A stretch of DNA of 64,000 nt from Progne subis subis (GCA_022316685.1 JAKJHU010000039.1:1674001-1738000), one strand, 5' to 3'. Positions 13,749 through 25,092 are shown, counted from the stretch's first letter. The notes: generated from the sequence alone by a model not told the origin. Translations and numbers: made by a program.

Positions 13749-16700
13749 CCTCTCTGATGGGTTTGATTTCTCCTTTATGCCACTGCCTCACAGACCTGCA
13801 GGCAGGATAGGACACAAAGGGAAGCAAAAAAGGAGGAGGCATACCCTTAGGGAGAGTAGCATCTTAAGGCAGAGTAATCTAAGTAGAACACTAAAGGCGA
13901 GGGAAATATAATTATTTCATTCTCTGTGGCTTTAGCTTAAAAAAAATCCCCTTGGATATCAGGGAACACTCGACAGTCTCTATGATAAGAAAACATATAT
14001 ATGAGAATGTTCTGTAAATAAACTGCTCATTTTTCTTTCTCCTTTAACCAAAATTTTTAGGCGGCTCATGTAGGAATCTGGAAAGAACTGAAAACCTCAG
14101 CATTTCCTCTCGCTTTCTTTCCCAGTCCCCGGCTCTCAGGTATGTCTCTGCTTGTTTTAAGTCTTTCTTCCTCTCTATTTGTACTAATATGAGTAGGTCT
14201 CACGCTAGGTCCTGGGTGAAAACAGTTGAACAAACTTCTGGCTTCGGTGTGCGTAGGAACAGCAAAGTGTTAGCACAGCCCCTGGCAGGCTGTTTGCAGA
14301 CTCTTGTGATTTGGGCAGGTTATCCTGGATCACTTTAGCTGTTCTATTTATTATAATGTAACACTATTGTTTGTTTTTTTTCCTCTTTCAGCAATGTTCT
14401 TAATTATTTCATGATTAATGCCTTGGTTGATTAAGTTGGAGGAATCACTAATAATCTTATTTACTCTTCTCTGTTTATGCTCTTTTTATTCTTTTGCATT
14501 TCATTCAGCTTGGACGATGAAAGTAGATTTGTCAACTTTTCCTTTGTTTTACAGTCCTTTCTTACTCAGCTTTGTTTCTCGGTCCCATGCCTTCACAGGG
14601 TGTTTTGGTGACTCACACAAAGCCCCACAGGGATATTATTCTTCCAAAACCCCCTCACCCCTAAAGCCCTCCAAAAGGCCTCTGCAAGCTCTTTTCCTTG
14701 ATATTAAAAAAAAAAAAATCCCAACAAAACAAATAAATTTAAAAAAAAATAGTTCAATGCCTTTATTGATTTGGGTTCATTGCTGTTTAAAACGAACAAA
14801 TACTCCTGTATTCCTCTAAAATGACAATTTAAAATCTTAGCTTAAAGGAATTTCATTATATAGGACTAAACAGATTTGAATACATCTTCTAAGGTTCACC
14901 AGCTGTGTCCAGATTCAGTATGGTAGGGAAATTTTTTATTATAGTTTATTATTGGTGTATTCAGCTGCTGTTGCTGCTGTCAGGAGTGCCTCTTAGTCTG
15001 TCTCTTGTATGTTTGGGAAGAAAGCCAACGGTTAGCTATTGTGTAAAGCTTCTGGAGAGCTGCAGTGATGAGTGAAGGAAGTCCCTGGTGCTCTAGAGAT
15101 GTAACAAGGGAGGTAGCTTTTGATTATAAAAATCTCTGGGCTTTTAATCTGTCCAGCTGCTTAAACATGCCAGATTGGAATTTGCCTCCTTTCTGAAGTA
15201 AGCCCACTGTGTTTGTCTGAAGTGGAGAGGAAGAGGAAATTAGGCTTTCCTCTTAAGGATACTGACCAGCTTTCCTAGTCATTATGCTTTCATAATGTCA
15301 GGAAAGCATATTTACTACCTCTTAGGGTTGTCTTAGAACTGAAAAGATTTAAATTTTATTAAGGTGAGTTGAGAGAAAAGACTTGACCTGACTTTGCCCA
15401 GTCTTTCCTATGCCTGGAACTTTTCCTTCTCTTTTGTCGTCCCTTTTTACGGTGTCCTCCCTGGAAACAGCAACCCAATGCTATCTGTGATTGTACAGCC
15501 TATAGTCAAATGCCTGAAACCAGAGCTTCCAGGTTGAGTAGAATTAAGTGGTAACACCTTAGGGCATTTTTGACTCAAAAAAGTCCAGACAGGGAGGCGC
15601 TCTTTATTCCAGAGAAACTTAATGCATGTTCCTGTCCATCCAGAGGGATATGCTTACTTGTTTTAACTGGGGTTTCTTTATTCTGTTCTTTAGACGATTG
15701 TCACTCTCTTCGTCAAATCTGACACTGGATTCAAAGCCCATCGAGCCACCAACCCAGACGAGTCAGTTTACACCAAACCTGTTGAAAAATGACAGCAGCC
15801 ATGCTGGTGATGTATCGGAGAACAGCCAGCTCCTAGAGAATGTAAATTCACATCGAGCTGTTTATGCGCAGAAAAAGCGCAGATCAGCTTTGGAGACCAG
15901 CAGAGTTGGTATGGCCCCTGGACGGGTTATTGCCTCCTTTCCAGAAGGCCCTGTGAATGCAGTCATGAGAAAGGCGCAGTCAGTGCATGACCTCGTGCAT
16001 GAGGGTAAGGACACGCGTTGGAACGGTGGTATGAGCCCGAGAATGAAACGGGGACATCTGAGTGGAGGACTCAAATTAAGCTTGTCTTTCTGAATTTGGA
16101 GCTACAGGCTTTACGTCTTCTAACTCCTAGCCTGTCAAGGGAAAATATTTTTTTAATATTATTAATTAAAATGTTATTTAATATTTTTAATTTGTAATGC
16201 AGATGCTGGTAGTCTAATTATTAGTCTCTGATACTTGTTTGGCATCTGTGGGAGGAGCACTGGCAAGGGTGAAATGAAGTATTTACAAAAATATCCACCC
16301 AAATTGCTGTGGATGGTTCCTCCAAGCTAAGACTGAAGCTCCCCAGGGTGGGGAGGAGAGAAAGAGGGAAGAGACACAGTAATAAAGAGCTTATTGTATC
16401 CATGCCCACCATGTGAAATAACTCTATTTTTGAAACAACCAGCTCAATAACCATTAGTAAGTTCATTTAAAAAAAACCAAAACCCCCCCCCGACCTGATC
16501 ACCACAACAGCACATATAAGTTTTTGCCTGCTTCCTCTGGCCTCTCACTTAAGAGTCACAGTGGTCCGAGGTCTTCTGACCATACGCTTTAAGAACAAAT
16601 CTCTCTCATGAGAAAAGCAGCATTGTCTTAGCAGGATGAGGGATGGGAAAAAAAGAAAGCAGCTGAGGCTTGGTGATACTAACCTGAACTAGTGGTTATG

Positions 16701-19700
16701 TTTGTACACATCTCACAGGGGTTGAGCAGAGCTACATTAAATTCCGATTTAGGAATTCACTGCAGGCTCTTGTCTATTTTTGGTATGTTTGTCTGTTTAA
16801 TTTTCACAGATAAGGGTCCAGGAGTGATATCCTCTGCCAAGCAGCGTCCTCAGACTCTTTTGGTGGTTGAGAAGGATCCCAGACCTAACAATTGCAGGGT
16901 GTTATCAGCCAGTATGTTGAAGATGGATGGATCTGGTGCTCTGCTGGCCAAAGATGTCAGGGCTGCAAAACCAAAGTCCTACATGAACCCCACAACCAGC
17001 TTCCGGGCTAAGATGTCAAGGAGCATATCTGTAGGGGAAAATCTGTACCTTGGTTGCTCCACTGAGATGTTGACTGATGGGAGGACTAGTCCTCCAGTGA
17101 CAGAGAAGACACAATGTAGTTCCATACCAGATGCTGAGAAGATTAAGCTGCCAGTGAAAGAAAATGTTCCAGTGAAACCTGCACTCCAGCCAGTTGTAAA
17201 CTGCTCATCTCCCAAGTCCTTCCACAGCAAGCTGGCATCGTCAAACCGAGCCCATCTGATTCTTGACATTCCCAAGCCATTGCCTGATAGACCCACACTG
17301 GCCTCCTTCTCACCCACTACCAAAACAAAAACCCTGCTTGAGCCACAGTCTCCACAGTCACCTGCTGGGGCCTCTAAAAAGAAACCCTCTTTTCCTGAGG
17401 TCCGAGCCTCCAAGAGGGAGAATCAAACTAATGGGTCTCTGGTTCCTGGTAAAGAGATCCCAACAGGGCTTGCTAAGGAGAGCCCAGTGGATTATCCAGT
17501 CTCAAGGACAGATTGCCAGGATGAGCTGGGGGTCACTAGTCTAAAACTGAGGGAGGTGTCAGAGGGCCAGCACCTAAGGTCTCCTGAGAGCACACTGCCC
17601 AGGGGCAGGGAGCGGATCACCGGCATCGCCTGTGTGATCGACAGCCAACCTGGACTTTGCCCACTAGAGCCCATCAGGCCGAGGTCTCCTACGTCTGTAA
17701 CTGCCTCGGCACAGGTCTCAGGTGTGCATGGATACCCATCTCTTATCTTCCCCCTTCTGTCTCCTGTCTTTGTGAACCGCCTCACGATCCCATCACATTT
17801 CTTTACGTCCAGCTTCTGGCCTGTCTCGTCCTGTCTGCACCTGTCTCGTTCCATAAACCATCCCCTCAATGGTGAGACACTTCTTCAATCTAACATCTTT
17901 TTCTCAGTCTTCAGTTTCCATTTCCTCTGGATCTTATGTCTGACAGTCCTTCTTAGCTGAATGTTTTGTAGATCTCAGAACTGTCATGTTTTTAGTGATT
18001 TAGCTGTACAATTACCTCTAGGGCCTCAAACCTCTTTGTGGTCAGTGCTAAAGGCTGATGTGCTGGGAATCCCCTGGAGTGTGTAGGTCATGTCCCCCGC
18101 CCTCCTCCTGGAGCATGTTTGGCCAGCAAATGAAGGTGCAGGCCAACATGTGCTAACAGAACCAAGCAAGCACAGATAACACTGACAGTGAAGTTATGTC
18201 AGGCAGCTCAAACTTTCCTTTGTTAATATGCAAGTGTGCAGGGTCCGGAAGGGTTTGCATACAATTTTCTCTCATGAGATAAAGCTGATGGAGGTGATCT
18301 CCTTGCTCTAGCTACCTGTGAGAGCAAGCAGGTCTTTGTGCTGTTATCACTCTGCTTTGAGGACATGTCTGCAAATTGAATATGCAGTGCATGTGCAGGG
18401 TTTGAACATTAAAAAATGTGGGTTAATTTTTGAATTATCTCTAGTTTGGAGAAAAAGGTACAAGATGAAAAACTTTCCTGCTGAAAACAGCTCTAAGATC
18501 TGCTATAGGCCTCAATTTAGAAAGCTGGATGTTAACCACTGCACTTGTACCTTAAGGGGCTATACAGGTTTTTACCCCTTTTGTTATGTCGTTCTTACTC
18601 GTATCTGAGAAAGGATAGCTGTGTAATCCTGTGATCAGTTACATTCTGTGGTGCCAGGCTGTTGCACCATTCATCAGAATGGTCAAGCCCAGTATTTCTG
18701 CACCAAAGCACTGCAGAAGGTTTAATCTGGTTTTGATGCACTATTGTTTTTCTTTTTACATTTCTAGAGGGATCAAACACCTTAAGATTGAAGCATTATT
18801 ATGTAAAATAGAAAATACAATGTTTTGTCTAAGGGACCTGCATCATACCATAGATGCTCTGAAGAACAGTGAGTGCATCTGAAATTTTCAGACCCTCCCC
18901 CTACAGGGGTGAGTTTTCTTCCAGCACCAGATGCAGCCTGAAGCTGTGGAATCATATTCTACAGTGGAATTGTAGTTCTCTGTACCCTTCAGGCTGAGTT
19001 TTCTCTTCTAGATTTGCAAATCAGGCTACATAGCAAATGGGTTTTGGTCAGAAATTTTTTCACAGAATTAACACAGGTAGCACAAAGAAAGAACAAAGTT
19101 TTTTTAAGGGTTTGTTTTTTTTTTTTTAACAACTCCCAAGACATAGCACGCTGACAGAATATTTAACAGCATCCTTTAGTGAGTTAGAATGATATAACAC
19201 TGTGGATCCCAATTTTTTTTTTTCCCCCCTCAGTAGGTAGCTGTCAGCCTTAGCATCTTGCAGATCACATTTCCCAGATTTTAATGGTAGATGCTGGCAA
19301 AGCTGTTTAGATCCAAATTGCCTATCTCTGTGAACAACTTATGGTGGCTTCTGGGAATTACAATATGACAGTTCAGATTAAAACTGTAGGGTTGATAGAG
19401 AACTTGTTCTGCTTCTGACTTGCACTGTTACTTCGGGTTTCCACCTAATTTTTCTGTCCTTCCATTTCCTTCTTGTATAACAGCTGCAAATAAAGAGACT
19501 TAATTATTCTTGTTAAAGCATTTTGACATCTACAGTTAAAATTCTGTAGATGTGCTTACTACTGTTGCTGTGTTTAATATTCTCCGCTAGTTTCTGAAGA
19601 GCTCTGCTCTGCACACCCGAGAGACAGAAAATGCCAGTTACTTAAGCATTTATATTAGGTTTTGTGACCTTTCTCCTGATTGGCACCTCCCAGAGATGGA

Positions 19701-22296
19701 GACCAGCATAAAAACAATGATCAGAGGAGAAATCCAGAAATGATCATGAGAAGAAACAGCTGGGTTTCAAACATAAAAAGGGGAAGGAGGGGGACACAAA
19801 GCAAGAATCTTGGATTGCACTGAAGGCCACTCTGCTCAGACTCCATGGGTGATTTAGGATCAAAGAATGCAGATGGAAGGATTTGTTCATGCCCCTTTGT
19901 TCTTTGTAGATGTTTTTGTTTGTGTATGAGTAGATTTTTTTTCCTAGCTATATTTGTTTGTGCATCATCTAGGTGTATTCATAAAATTAGCTCAGGTCCT
20001 CTCCAGTCGGTTCAAAGATGGTGTTCTTGGAACTGCAGAAATTACAGTGCTAATGTGACAACCTTTGGGGGTTTGGGTAACTAAAGAAAGTCGAATGTCC
20101 TTTGTCCAGGCCTTTGCAAATTGAAGATTGTGTTTGTGTGTCAATGTCTTTGTTCATGGTTCATGTCTAACTCGTGAAAGTTATGTTTATTGTATAAAGA
20201 TTGCAGGTCTTCAACTCATATTTTGGACACAGTATCTGGTGGGGACAGGCAGAAGATGCTGTCTTTCAGTTGCTTGCTTTTCTTTTTCAGTTTTGGATTG
20301 TGGTGTATTAGCAGTGTATGTCATGGGTTGCTCAGCAATGCAATTCTGTTGTGATTGAGTTTGCTTGTCACAACCCTCATGGACTTCAGTCCTCAATAGA
20401 AAACACTGCAATAATTCAGTGTAATCTATCATCCTCTGTGCTTTAGTAATACACTGTGCAGAAAGATGCGTGAGGGGGAGCTTGTAGATTTCTAACTAGG
20501 TAGAAGCTAAAGTAGAGGCTCCTTGAATCAATCCCTCTCGCCACTGGAAGCCCTCATACAAACATGGCTTTAATTGTAATTGGAAATCACAGGGGTTATC
20601 TGTGACTGTAACATAAAATATGCAATCTGAGGAAAAACATTGCTGACTTTGGAGAGTCTAAAGATTGGAAAAATAGGGGTGTTTGAAGCAAGCAGCATTT
20701 CTAGTTAGTATGAAGGAAAGCTCATATGGAATGTGCCTATTTAATAATTTGCTCAAACCAGCCCTAAAAATTGAATGACAAGTTGTGTGTGCGTGGTCTT
20801 TCAGATACACGTTGAAAAACCTGTTTTCTTACCAGCTTATGAGGTTGTGGGTAGTGGAGCGTCTGTGCCGTAACTTGTGCTTTTATGTTTTCCTCCCTCC
20901 AGAATCGGGCATCAGCATAGAGCAGTGTGAGCACGTGGTGTCCGAGCTCCAGGACAGCATGCGCAGAGCCCTTCGCCTTTACCGCAGGGTGAGTGACCTC
21001 ACACACGGGCTCTGGCACCGTAGCTGGCCTTTACAGCTCACGGACATCTTACACAGAATGGAAGTGCTTGCTGCCTCAAGGTGTTCTCTTGACTGTGTGT
21101 TCAGTGACACAAGCTGCCTCACTGTCCACTTGAGTGCACCTTCAACTTGAACCAGGGATGCAGGAGCTCCTGATTTCCAGCTCTTGGATTTTCCAATGGT
21201 TTGCTATGGTACTCTGAGCAAATTAATTAAGTTTTCAGTCTGTTTAGCCTATCTGTAAACTGAAGATAACAGTATGCTCTTTTTCAAAGGGGTATTAGGA
21301 AATTAATGGTTATACAGTGTTTCAGGGATATGAAATATCATAGGAGTTTTGAGTTTTATTATCCCCATCTGTTCTTTGTCTTTAAATCCTGGGAAAAGGA
21401 TTAGTAAATGTGGGGTACCATGGGAATCCAGCTGTGGGAAGAACGTGCAGCTGTTCGCCTGTTCCTCTCACCAGAGACCAGCTCAGACCGGAGCTATATG
21501 CGGAGCAATATAACAGCTCTTTTTTTCTCTGCTTAGTACTGGTCTGTCAAGTCTCCTGCAATGAGTGTGAGACTGATGGTGAGCATCTGCCACATGGTCC
21601 TCTGCAGCTCTGGCCACAGTAACTTACATTAGCTCTCTGACCTTGCTCTGTTCCTGGGACCAACTGCATTTGGCAGACAGGAGGGACAGGAGACTGTGGC
21701 CCTGTGCAGCAGCTGGGAAACACAGTACCTCCTTAAGTCCACCATAAGGGGAAAACGACGCAAAAATGTGCTTCCCATCTCTGTCCTGTTGGAGCAATGC
21801 CTCTGGATTTTGTGCAGCTAGGGAGTGTTGGATGCATGTCCTTCCATCTATCTAAATGGCAGTCTCCAATGTTGAAGAAAAGTAGACTTGATTGATCTGC
21901 AAATCTTTATGGCTTCACCTCCCTAAAGGGCTAAGATTGTTTATCTGATGCTCTACCTAAATCCCAATGCATTCTGTTTTTCCCCCTCCTCTTTGTTTTC
22001 AGGTATTAAACGATACGGAATCTTCTAGCGACAAAGATAAAATAGCAGGCCTGCTGACAGAAACATTCTCCTCAATGAAGAAAGAATTGGACTCTCTGAA
22101 GGATGCAGAAGAGCTTCCAAAAGACAAGGAGGCGCTGGTGAAGCCACAAGATAACACTGGCCCACTGAACGAGGGAGGTGGTGCCAATCTACCGAGTCCC
22201 AAGAGTTTGGGAGATGAGCAAACACTAGCTTTGTTGGAACAGTACTCGGAGCTATTGCTGCAAGCTGTGGAACGACGCATGGACAAAAAACTCTAA
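1607..22296 (+). CDS. MAPKBP1: MAPKBP1 (JNK-binding protein 1), 3' portion, 13 coding exons
   Basis: Scaffold protein that binds JNK, modulates TAK1/TRAF2 to NF-kB signalling and NOD2, and pairs with its paralogue WDR62; human mutations cause nephronophthisis. Coding exons are 1607-1732, 8035-8183, 8903-8952, 9492-9728, 9991-10044, 10676-10845, 12414-12559, 12986-13156, 14061-14139, 15694-16004, 16810-17721, 20903-20988 and 22003-22296. All have AG/GT borders and join in one frame of 928 codons including the stop. The product starts in the last WD40 strand ([12 protein letters not shown]), runs through a long Ser/Pro-rich and acidic region with conserved blocks ([33 protein letters not shown]) and ends in a dimerisation helix ([18 protein letters not shown]). 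These blocks match human MAPKBP1 in order. The N-terminal WD40 exons lie before the window. Introns hold a SINE, CR1 fragments and poly-T tracts, and otherwise nothing recognisable. Confidence 0.95.
3885..4160 (-). mobile_element. Old CR1-like LINE fragment
   Basis: The + strand resembles reverse-complement amniote CR1 3' sequence: GTTCCTGGAGTTCACTGCTC, then GTGGGAAGAAGGACTT, then AACCTCTCTTCATCC and a GAACTGAAGAGC segment, in consensus order. It is strongly diverged and its ends are approximate. It lies in a MAPKBP1 intron. Confidence 0.45.
5310..5602 (+). mobile_element. CR1 LINE 3' fragment
   Basis: Typical avian CR1 wording: ATGACCTCAAGTTGTGCCAA, GGTTAAGCATTGGAACAGGG, GGTTTAGTGGGCATGGT and GTTGGACTTCATTATCTTGG. 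It is 5'-truncated and its 3' microsatellite is eroded. It lies in the same MAPKBP1 intron as the fragment at 3.9 kb. Confidence 0.85.
8035..8183 (+). CDS. MAPKBP1: MAPKBP1 exon: acidic linker
   Basis: The acceptor is TTCCAG and the donor GTATAA. It encodes [19 protein letters not shown], an acidic segment also found in human MAPKBP1 after the WD40 domain. The reading phase matches the exons on both sides. Confidence 0.92.
8903..8952 (+). CDS. MAPKBP1: MAPKBP1 exon: SRSLSHWEM block
   Basis: A 50-bp exon with acceptor TTTGCAG and donor GTGAGT. It reads [17 protein letters not shown], with the conserved SLSHWEM motif. It ends on a codon boundary. It is far too short to show as an open frame and was found by homology and phase. 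Confidence 0.88.
9492..9728 (+). CDS. MAPKBP1: MAPKBP1 exon: SMLDLRQLE block
   Basis: Exactly 79 codons with phase 0 at both ends, acceptor CTTCAG and donor GTAAGG. It carries [20 protein letters not shown], close to the human SMLDLRQLE region, followed by a Ser-rich stretch ending PVHINK. Confidence 0.92.
9991..10044 (+). CDS. MAPKBP1: MAPKBP1 small exon, 18 codons, possibly optional
   Basis: A 54-bp exon with acceptor TTTCTTTTAG and donor GTTTGT, phase 0 on both sides, reading [18 protein letters not shown]. No matching segment is in the human protein as I recall it. Because it is a multiple of three it can be included or skipped without a frame change. Status inferred from splice signals and frame only. 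Confidence 0.6.
10676..10845 (+). CDS. MAPKBP1: MAPKBP1 exon: IRLVSCEEG block
   Basis: The acceptor is AAACCAG and the donor GTTAAA. It encodes [20 protein letters not shown], matching the human IIRLLSQEEGVFAQDLEP segment, then an acidic VIYPEQDE stretch. It leaves two bases (AG) that are completed to Ser by the next exon. Confidence 0.93.
12414..12559 (+). CDS. MAPKBP1: MAPKBP1 exon: [13 protein letters not shown] block
   Basis: The acceptor is CTCTTGTAG and the donor GTAAGA. It reads [20 protein letters not shown], nearly identical to the human segment. Phase agrees with both neighbours. Confidence 0.94.
12899..12928. repeat. Poly(T) tract, 30 bases
   Basis: Uninterrupted T run in the intron 57 bases before the 12986 exon. 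It may add to the pyrimidine tract, but the acceptor's own tract is nearer. Confidence 0.9.
12986..13156 (+). CDS. MAPKBP1: MAPKBP1 exon: EPLSVDG acidic block
   Basis: The acceptor is TTTTCCCAG, lying 57 bases after a run of 30 T, and the donor is GTACAT. It encodes [20 protein letters not shown], then an acidic region and [15 protein letters not shown], which matches human PDQEQFLKQHFETL. Confidence 0.94.
13380..13500. other. Intronic CpG-rich patch in MAPKBP1
   Basis: About 120 bases with many CpG (CCCGCTCCCGCGCTGG, TTGCGGCGCGTTC) stand out from the AT-rich intron. Exon-like borders (CAG at 13379-13381, GTGACA from 13497) exist, but the 115-bp length does not fit the local phase. It could be a small internal promoter or old GC-rich insert. 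Confidence 0.35.
13714..13748. repeat. Poly(T) tract, 35 bases
   Basis: Uninterrupted T run in a MAPKBP1 intron, equal to poly(A) on the minus strand. No retroposon body or AATAAA is recognisable beside it, so its origin is unknown. Confidence 0.9.
14061..14139 (+). CDS. MAPKBP1: MAPKBP1 exon: SISSRFL block
   Basis: A 79-bp exon with acceptor ATTTTTAG and donor GTATGT. It reads [20 protein letters not shown], with the conserved SISSRFL motif. Joined to the next exon it forms a split Arg codon. Confidence 0.9.
15694..16004 (+). CDS. MAPKBP1: MAPKBP1 exon: KAQSVHDLV block
   Basis: A 311-bp exon with acceptor CTGTTCTTTAG and donor GTAAGG. It contains [11 protein letters not shown] at the start and [13 protein letters not shown] at the end, matching human QKAQSVHSLVPQE. 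Confidence 0.94.
16810..17721 (+). CDS. MAPKBP1: MAPKBP1 large exon: [10 protein letters not shown] and [13 protein letters not shown]
   Basis: The longest coding exon here, 912 bp, with acceptor TTTTCACAG and donor GTGTGC. It holds [14 protein letters not shown] and [20 protein letters not shown], both close to human, separated by a divergent Ser/Pro-rich stretch. The frame stays open past the donor to a stop at 17958-17960, so intron retention would give a changed C-terminus. Confidence 0.95.
20903..20988 (+). CDS. MAPKBP1: MAPKBP1 exon: helix before C-terminal domain
   Basis: The acceptor is CTCCCTCCAG and the donor GTGAGT. It encodes [20 protein letters not shown] and RRALRLYRR, matching human SLEQCEQLVAELRGSVRQAVRLY. 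It ends on a codon boundary. Confidence 0.94.
21537..21578 (+). CDS. MAPKBP1: Possible MAPKBP1 cassette mini-exon
   Basis: A 42-bp stretch has a strong pyrimidine tract and GCTTAG acceptor before it and GTGAGC after it. In the required phase 0 it has no stop and reads [14 protein letters not shown]. The main transcript joins the flanking exons without it, giving the same spacing as human, so it would be alternative at most. No homology recognised. Confidence 0.3.
22003..22296 (+). CDS. MAPKBP1: MAPKBP1 terminal coding exon
   Basis: The acceptor is TTGTTTTCAG. It encodes 97 residues and TAA at 22294-22296. The segment [17 protein letters not shown] and the last helix [18 protein letters not shown], ending DKKL, match the human C-terminus, the part that mediates homodimerisation and pairing with WDR62. 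Confidence 0.95.
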   Translation, partial: VLNDTESSSDKDKIAGLLTETFSSMKKELDSLKDAEELPKDKEALVKPQDNTGPLNEGGGANLPSPKSLGDEQTLALLEQYSELLLQAVERRMDKKL

Positions 22297-22728
22297 GAGG
22301 GGTGGCTTTCAGGTGTTTGTGAATACACAGAAATAATTGCAAGAAGAGGACCACAGAGAGAGCTTCAGACCAATGCTACCATCAGCTGGTCTAGGGCTGG
22401 TGGAGATTCCTTTATAAATTGATTTCCTCAGGCTCTGACAACTGACTTGTTCCAATTCTTAGCAATGTGCTGGCCACAGTTTTAATATTTGTTCCCTAAT
22501 GTTCTTCAACTTCCTGTCTCTAAACAAAGTCTTGAAAGTGGAGTTTGGAGAAATTGCCTTGAAATTTCTTCATAGCCAGGAGGTCAGGATGTTTGACACC
22601 TAAAAATACAAAGAAAATCCAGTTTCTACAAGAAATTCTGAACTGCTGACTAAAAGCAAAGGAGTCCATGTGAAGCCAATCCCTTCTTCTCCAAGACTTC
22701 ATGACATTCAAGAATCAGACTTTTTATG

Positions 22729-22750
22729 GGTTTATTTATTAATTTATTTC
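22729..22750 (+). promoter_or_regulatory. AU-rich element in MAPKBP1 3' UTR
   Basis: The stretch contains the nonamer TTATTTATT and overlapping ATTTA pentamers. Such elements bind TTP- and HuR-type proteins and control mRNA decay. It lies in the presumed 3' UTR on the sense strand. Confidence 0.4.
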
Positions 22751-25092
22751 TCTTGACTGTTGCTCCATGCCACGTTTGTGGCTGTTATCTTTGTCCTTTA
22801 AAAAAAAAACCCTGTCAATCCCTTTGCCATATCCCAGCGAGAAACAATCTCTGTATTATAAATCCCCAACAAGGAGACAGGCTGGAGTGTCTGTGCAATT
22901 AATGAACTGTTCTCTGCTTAGATCTTGTCTTGCTGTTCTTGCTTTTCCTGCCTTAGTTTTGTTCCCTGCAGTAATGCTGCTGTTGTTATGACAACCCTGT
23001 CTGCTTTCCTATTGTGTCAAGACAGTCCCCACTCTATTTTATCTGCATTCACCTCCAGGGAAAGGCTCTGTATCCCTTGGGCCATGGTTTGAAGATTACT
23101 TTATGAATTCATTAGGTGTATTTTTGATCTGAAAATTGAATACTTCAGACTGGGTTTTCTGCAAACATGTTAAAATTGGATTTAGATACAATGCAAAAGT
23201 TTGTTTCAGCCACCTTTTGTGATTAGGAATTGGAAACTGATTTTGATATTGTTATGATTTATTTGTAGAGAAGAGACACAGAAAAGCTGGTTTACATCTC
23301 TTATAGTGTAACTCTGGGTTTGAGATATCTTCAGTGCCATGGCTCATCTGTGTCATTTGTTCATTTCACTGTGATAGGAAAATGTTTTCTCCTTGCATTT
23401 TTTGGAAAACAGAATATTTGCATCCCAAGAAAGCTGGGTTTCTCTTACCTTTCATAAAGTTCTTTCAAATCCCCTCAGGAAATTATTTCCTAAGAACTTC
23501 AAGTGAGATATTTTGGGGTGTGATTACCACAATTTCCCCTGCCTCTAGCCTCTTTGCTTTTCATGAATTTCGGGTCTGAGAAACAGAATCTTCTATTCTT
23601 GCATTTGTATGTGCAATATTCTTCTTGCCCTGTGGAGCTTCTCTAAACCCATGCTAACTTGTGTCTGTTGTGACTTAAGATTGTCCAGTGATATTTTTTA
23701 GGTCAATGATATAAGCTAAGAAAAAAAAATTTAAACCAATGAAATTCTTCAGCACCTTCCCCCTTACTCCCACTCCTTTCAACAGTAGGGCAAATATTCA
23801 AAGTATTTATTCCTGCCATCTCCAGTCTGTCTTCCATTTATTTTAAGGCAGAAAAGCGTAATCCCAGTTCATAAAACTAATGCAAGCAACAAGAATTTGG
23901 TGGGAGAGAGACTGCTAGCATCTGTGGGAGTCAGTCAGAGGCAGCCAGATTGCATCACTTGGCTGCAGAGGTTACAGGGTGTAAGCAGTTTTCTTTCATT
24001 TTACTGTCCTGGCTGCTGTCTCTCTGAAACCCTGTGGCACTTGGAAGTGTGGTCTGTTGACTTATCTTTCTGTGACTGCAGACCTGCAGTGCAGCCTTTT
24101 TCCTGCTGATCTGGCCGGACTGGCACAGGACAACCTGTTTCTCCTGAGTAACTCTAGGGCTGAATAATCTGCAGTTCTGTCACTCCCCTAACAGGTTTGC
24201 TGCCTGATCATTGCCGAGTGCTTCAGGACATGGCAGTATGGGGAGCACTTTGAGAGCTTTCCAGATGCTTCTGCCTGTAATTGAAATCTGGCTAACCGTG
24301 TTTCAGGTGTCCTTGCTAACCTTTCCTTCCATGGGCTTGTACTGAAACTTTAAAGGGGTTATTTTCTTGTCTTGTCTCTGTACTGTATTGTGCTGAATCA
24401 GCTGGTGTGCTCAGCCCCGTGGGCAGCTTCTTTTGCACAGACAGGTTTTGCAAAGGAAGACAAATTGGAAACCAGAGAGGAAATTTCTGGCAGTTTCTCG
24501 GAGTGAGCTGGAGATGCTGCAAGTGGAATGTGTGATAACAGTCAAGTTGGGTCTGTGATGGGAGTTAGTGTGGGTCAAGCTTGCTTCTGAGGTGACTGGT
24601 TCCTCCACTTTCAGACTGTGAACATATGTCCTAGTATACAGGAAATTTCTTGCTCTACTGGGGCCACAAGACACTCAGGAAAAATAGCAGTTCCTTGAAC
24701 CCAGGTATATTTTGGTACTGTGATAATGATTTGAGGGTCCTTTATATTACTTCCTTGTGCAATTTTATACCATTTTATTGTTTAAACATTGCAATAGTGA
24801 CAAAAAAGGTCAGAGATGATACAGAAGACCAGTGGCGAGAATGGAATTACCATGAAGGTAAAGGGCAACAACCAGCAAAGCTGGCATAGAGTTATGAAAC
24901 AAAGCTCCTTGGAAACAAGTTGTGTGAAGCAAATCTGATTTTTAAGCTGATCAGAGTGGGTTTTGTTTCTTGGAATAGATTTTACTTGGGGTCATGGCTG
25001 TATGCAGGAAACCAGAGGTAAAATCTGATCAGAATGATGGCAAGGAAAGTATTGGGCAAGTAGATCAGTTGGAGAATGGTTGTGTAGTTTAA

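Noticed and set aside
13342..13911. 189-codon frame with a poly-Phe run
   Set aside because: The Phe run is translation of the 35-T tract, and the frame crosses a CpG patch and intron with no homology.
17711..17716. Alternative donor CAG/GTCTCA seven bases before the large-exon donor
   Set aside because: Its use would break the frame with the next exon; the GTGTGC donor at 17722 keeps it.
19670..19732. Inverted repeat with 11-13 base arms and 39-base loop
   Set aside because: Imperfect arms with a large loop, no pri-miRNA-like extended stem; ordinary for this length of DNA.
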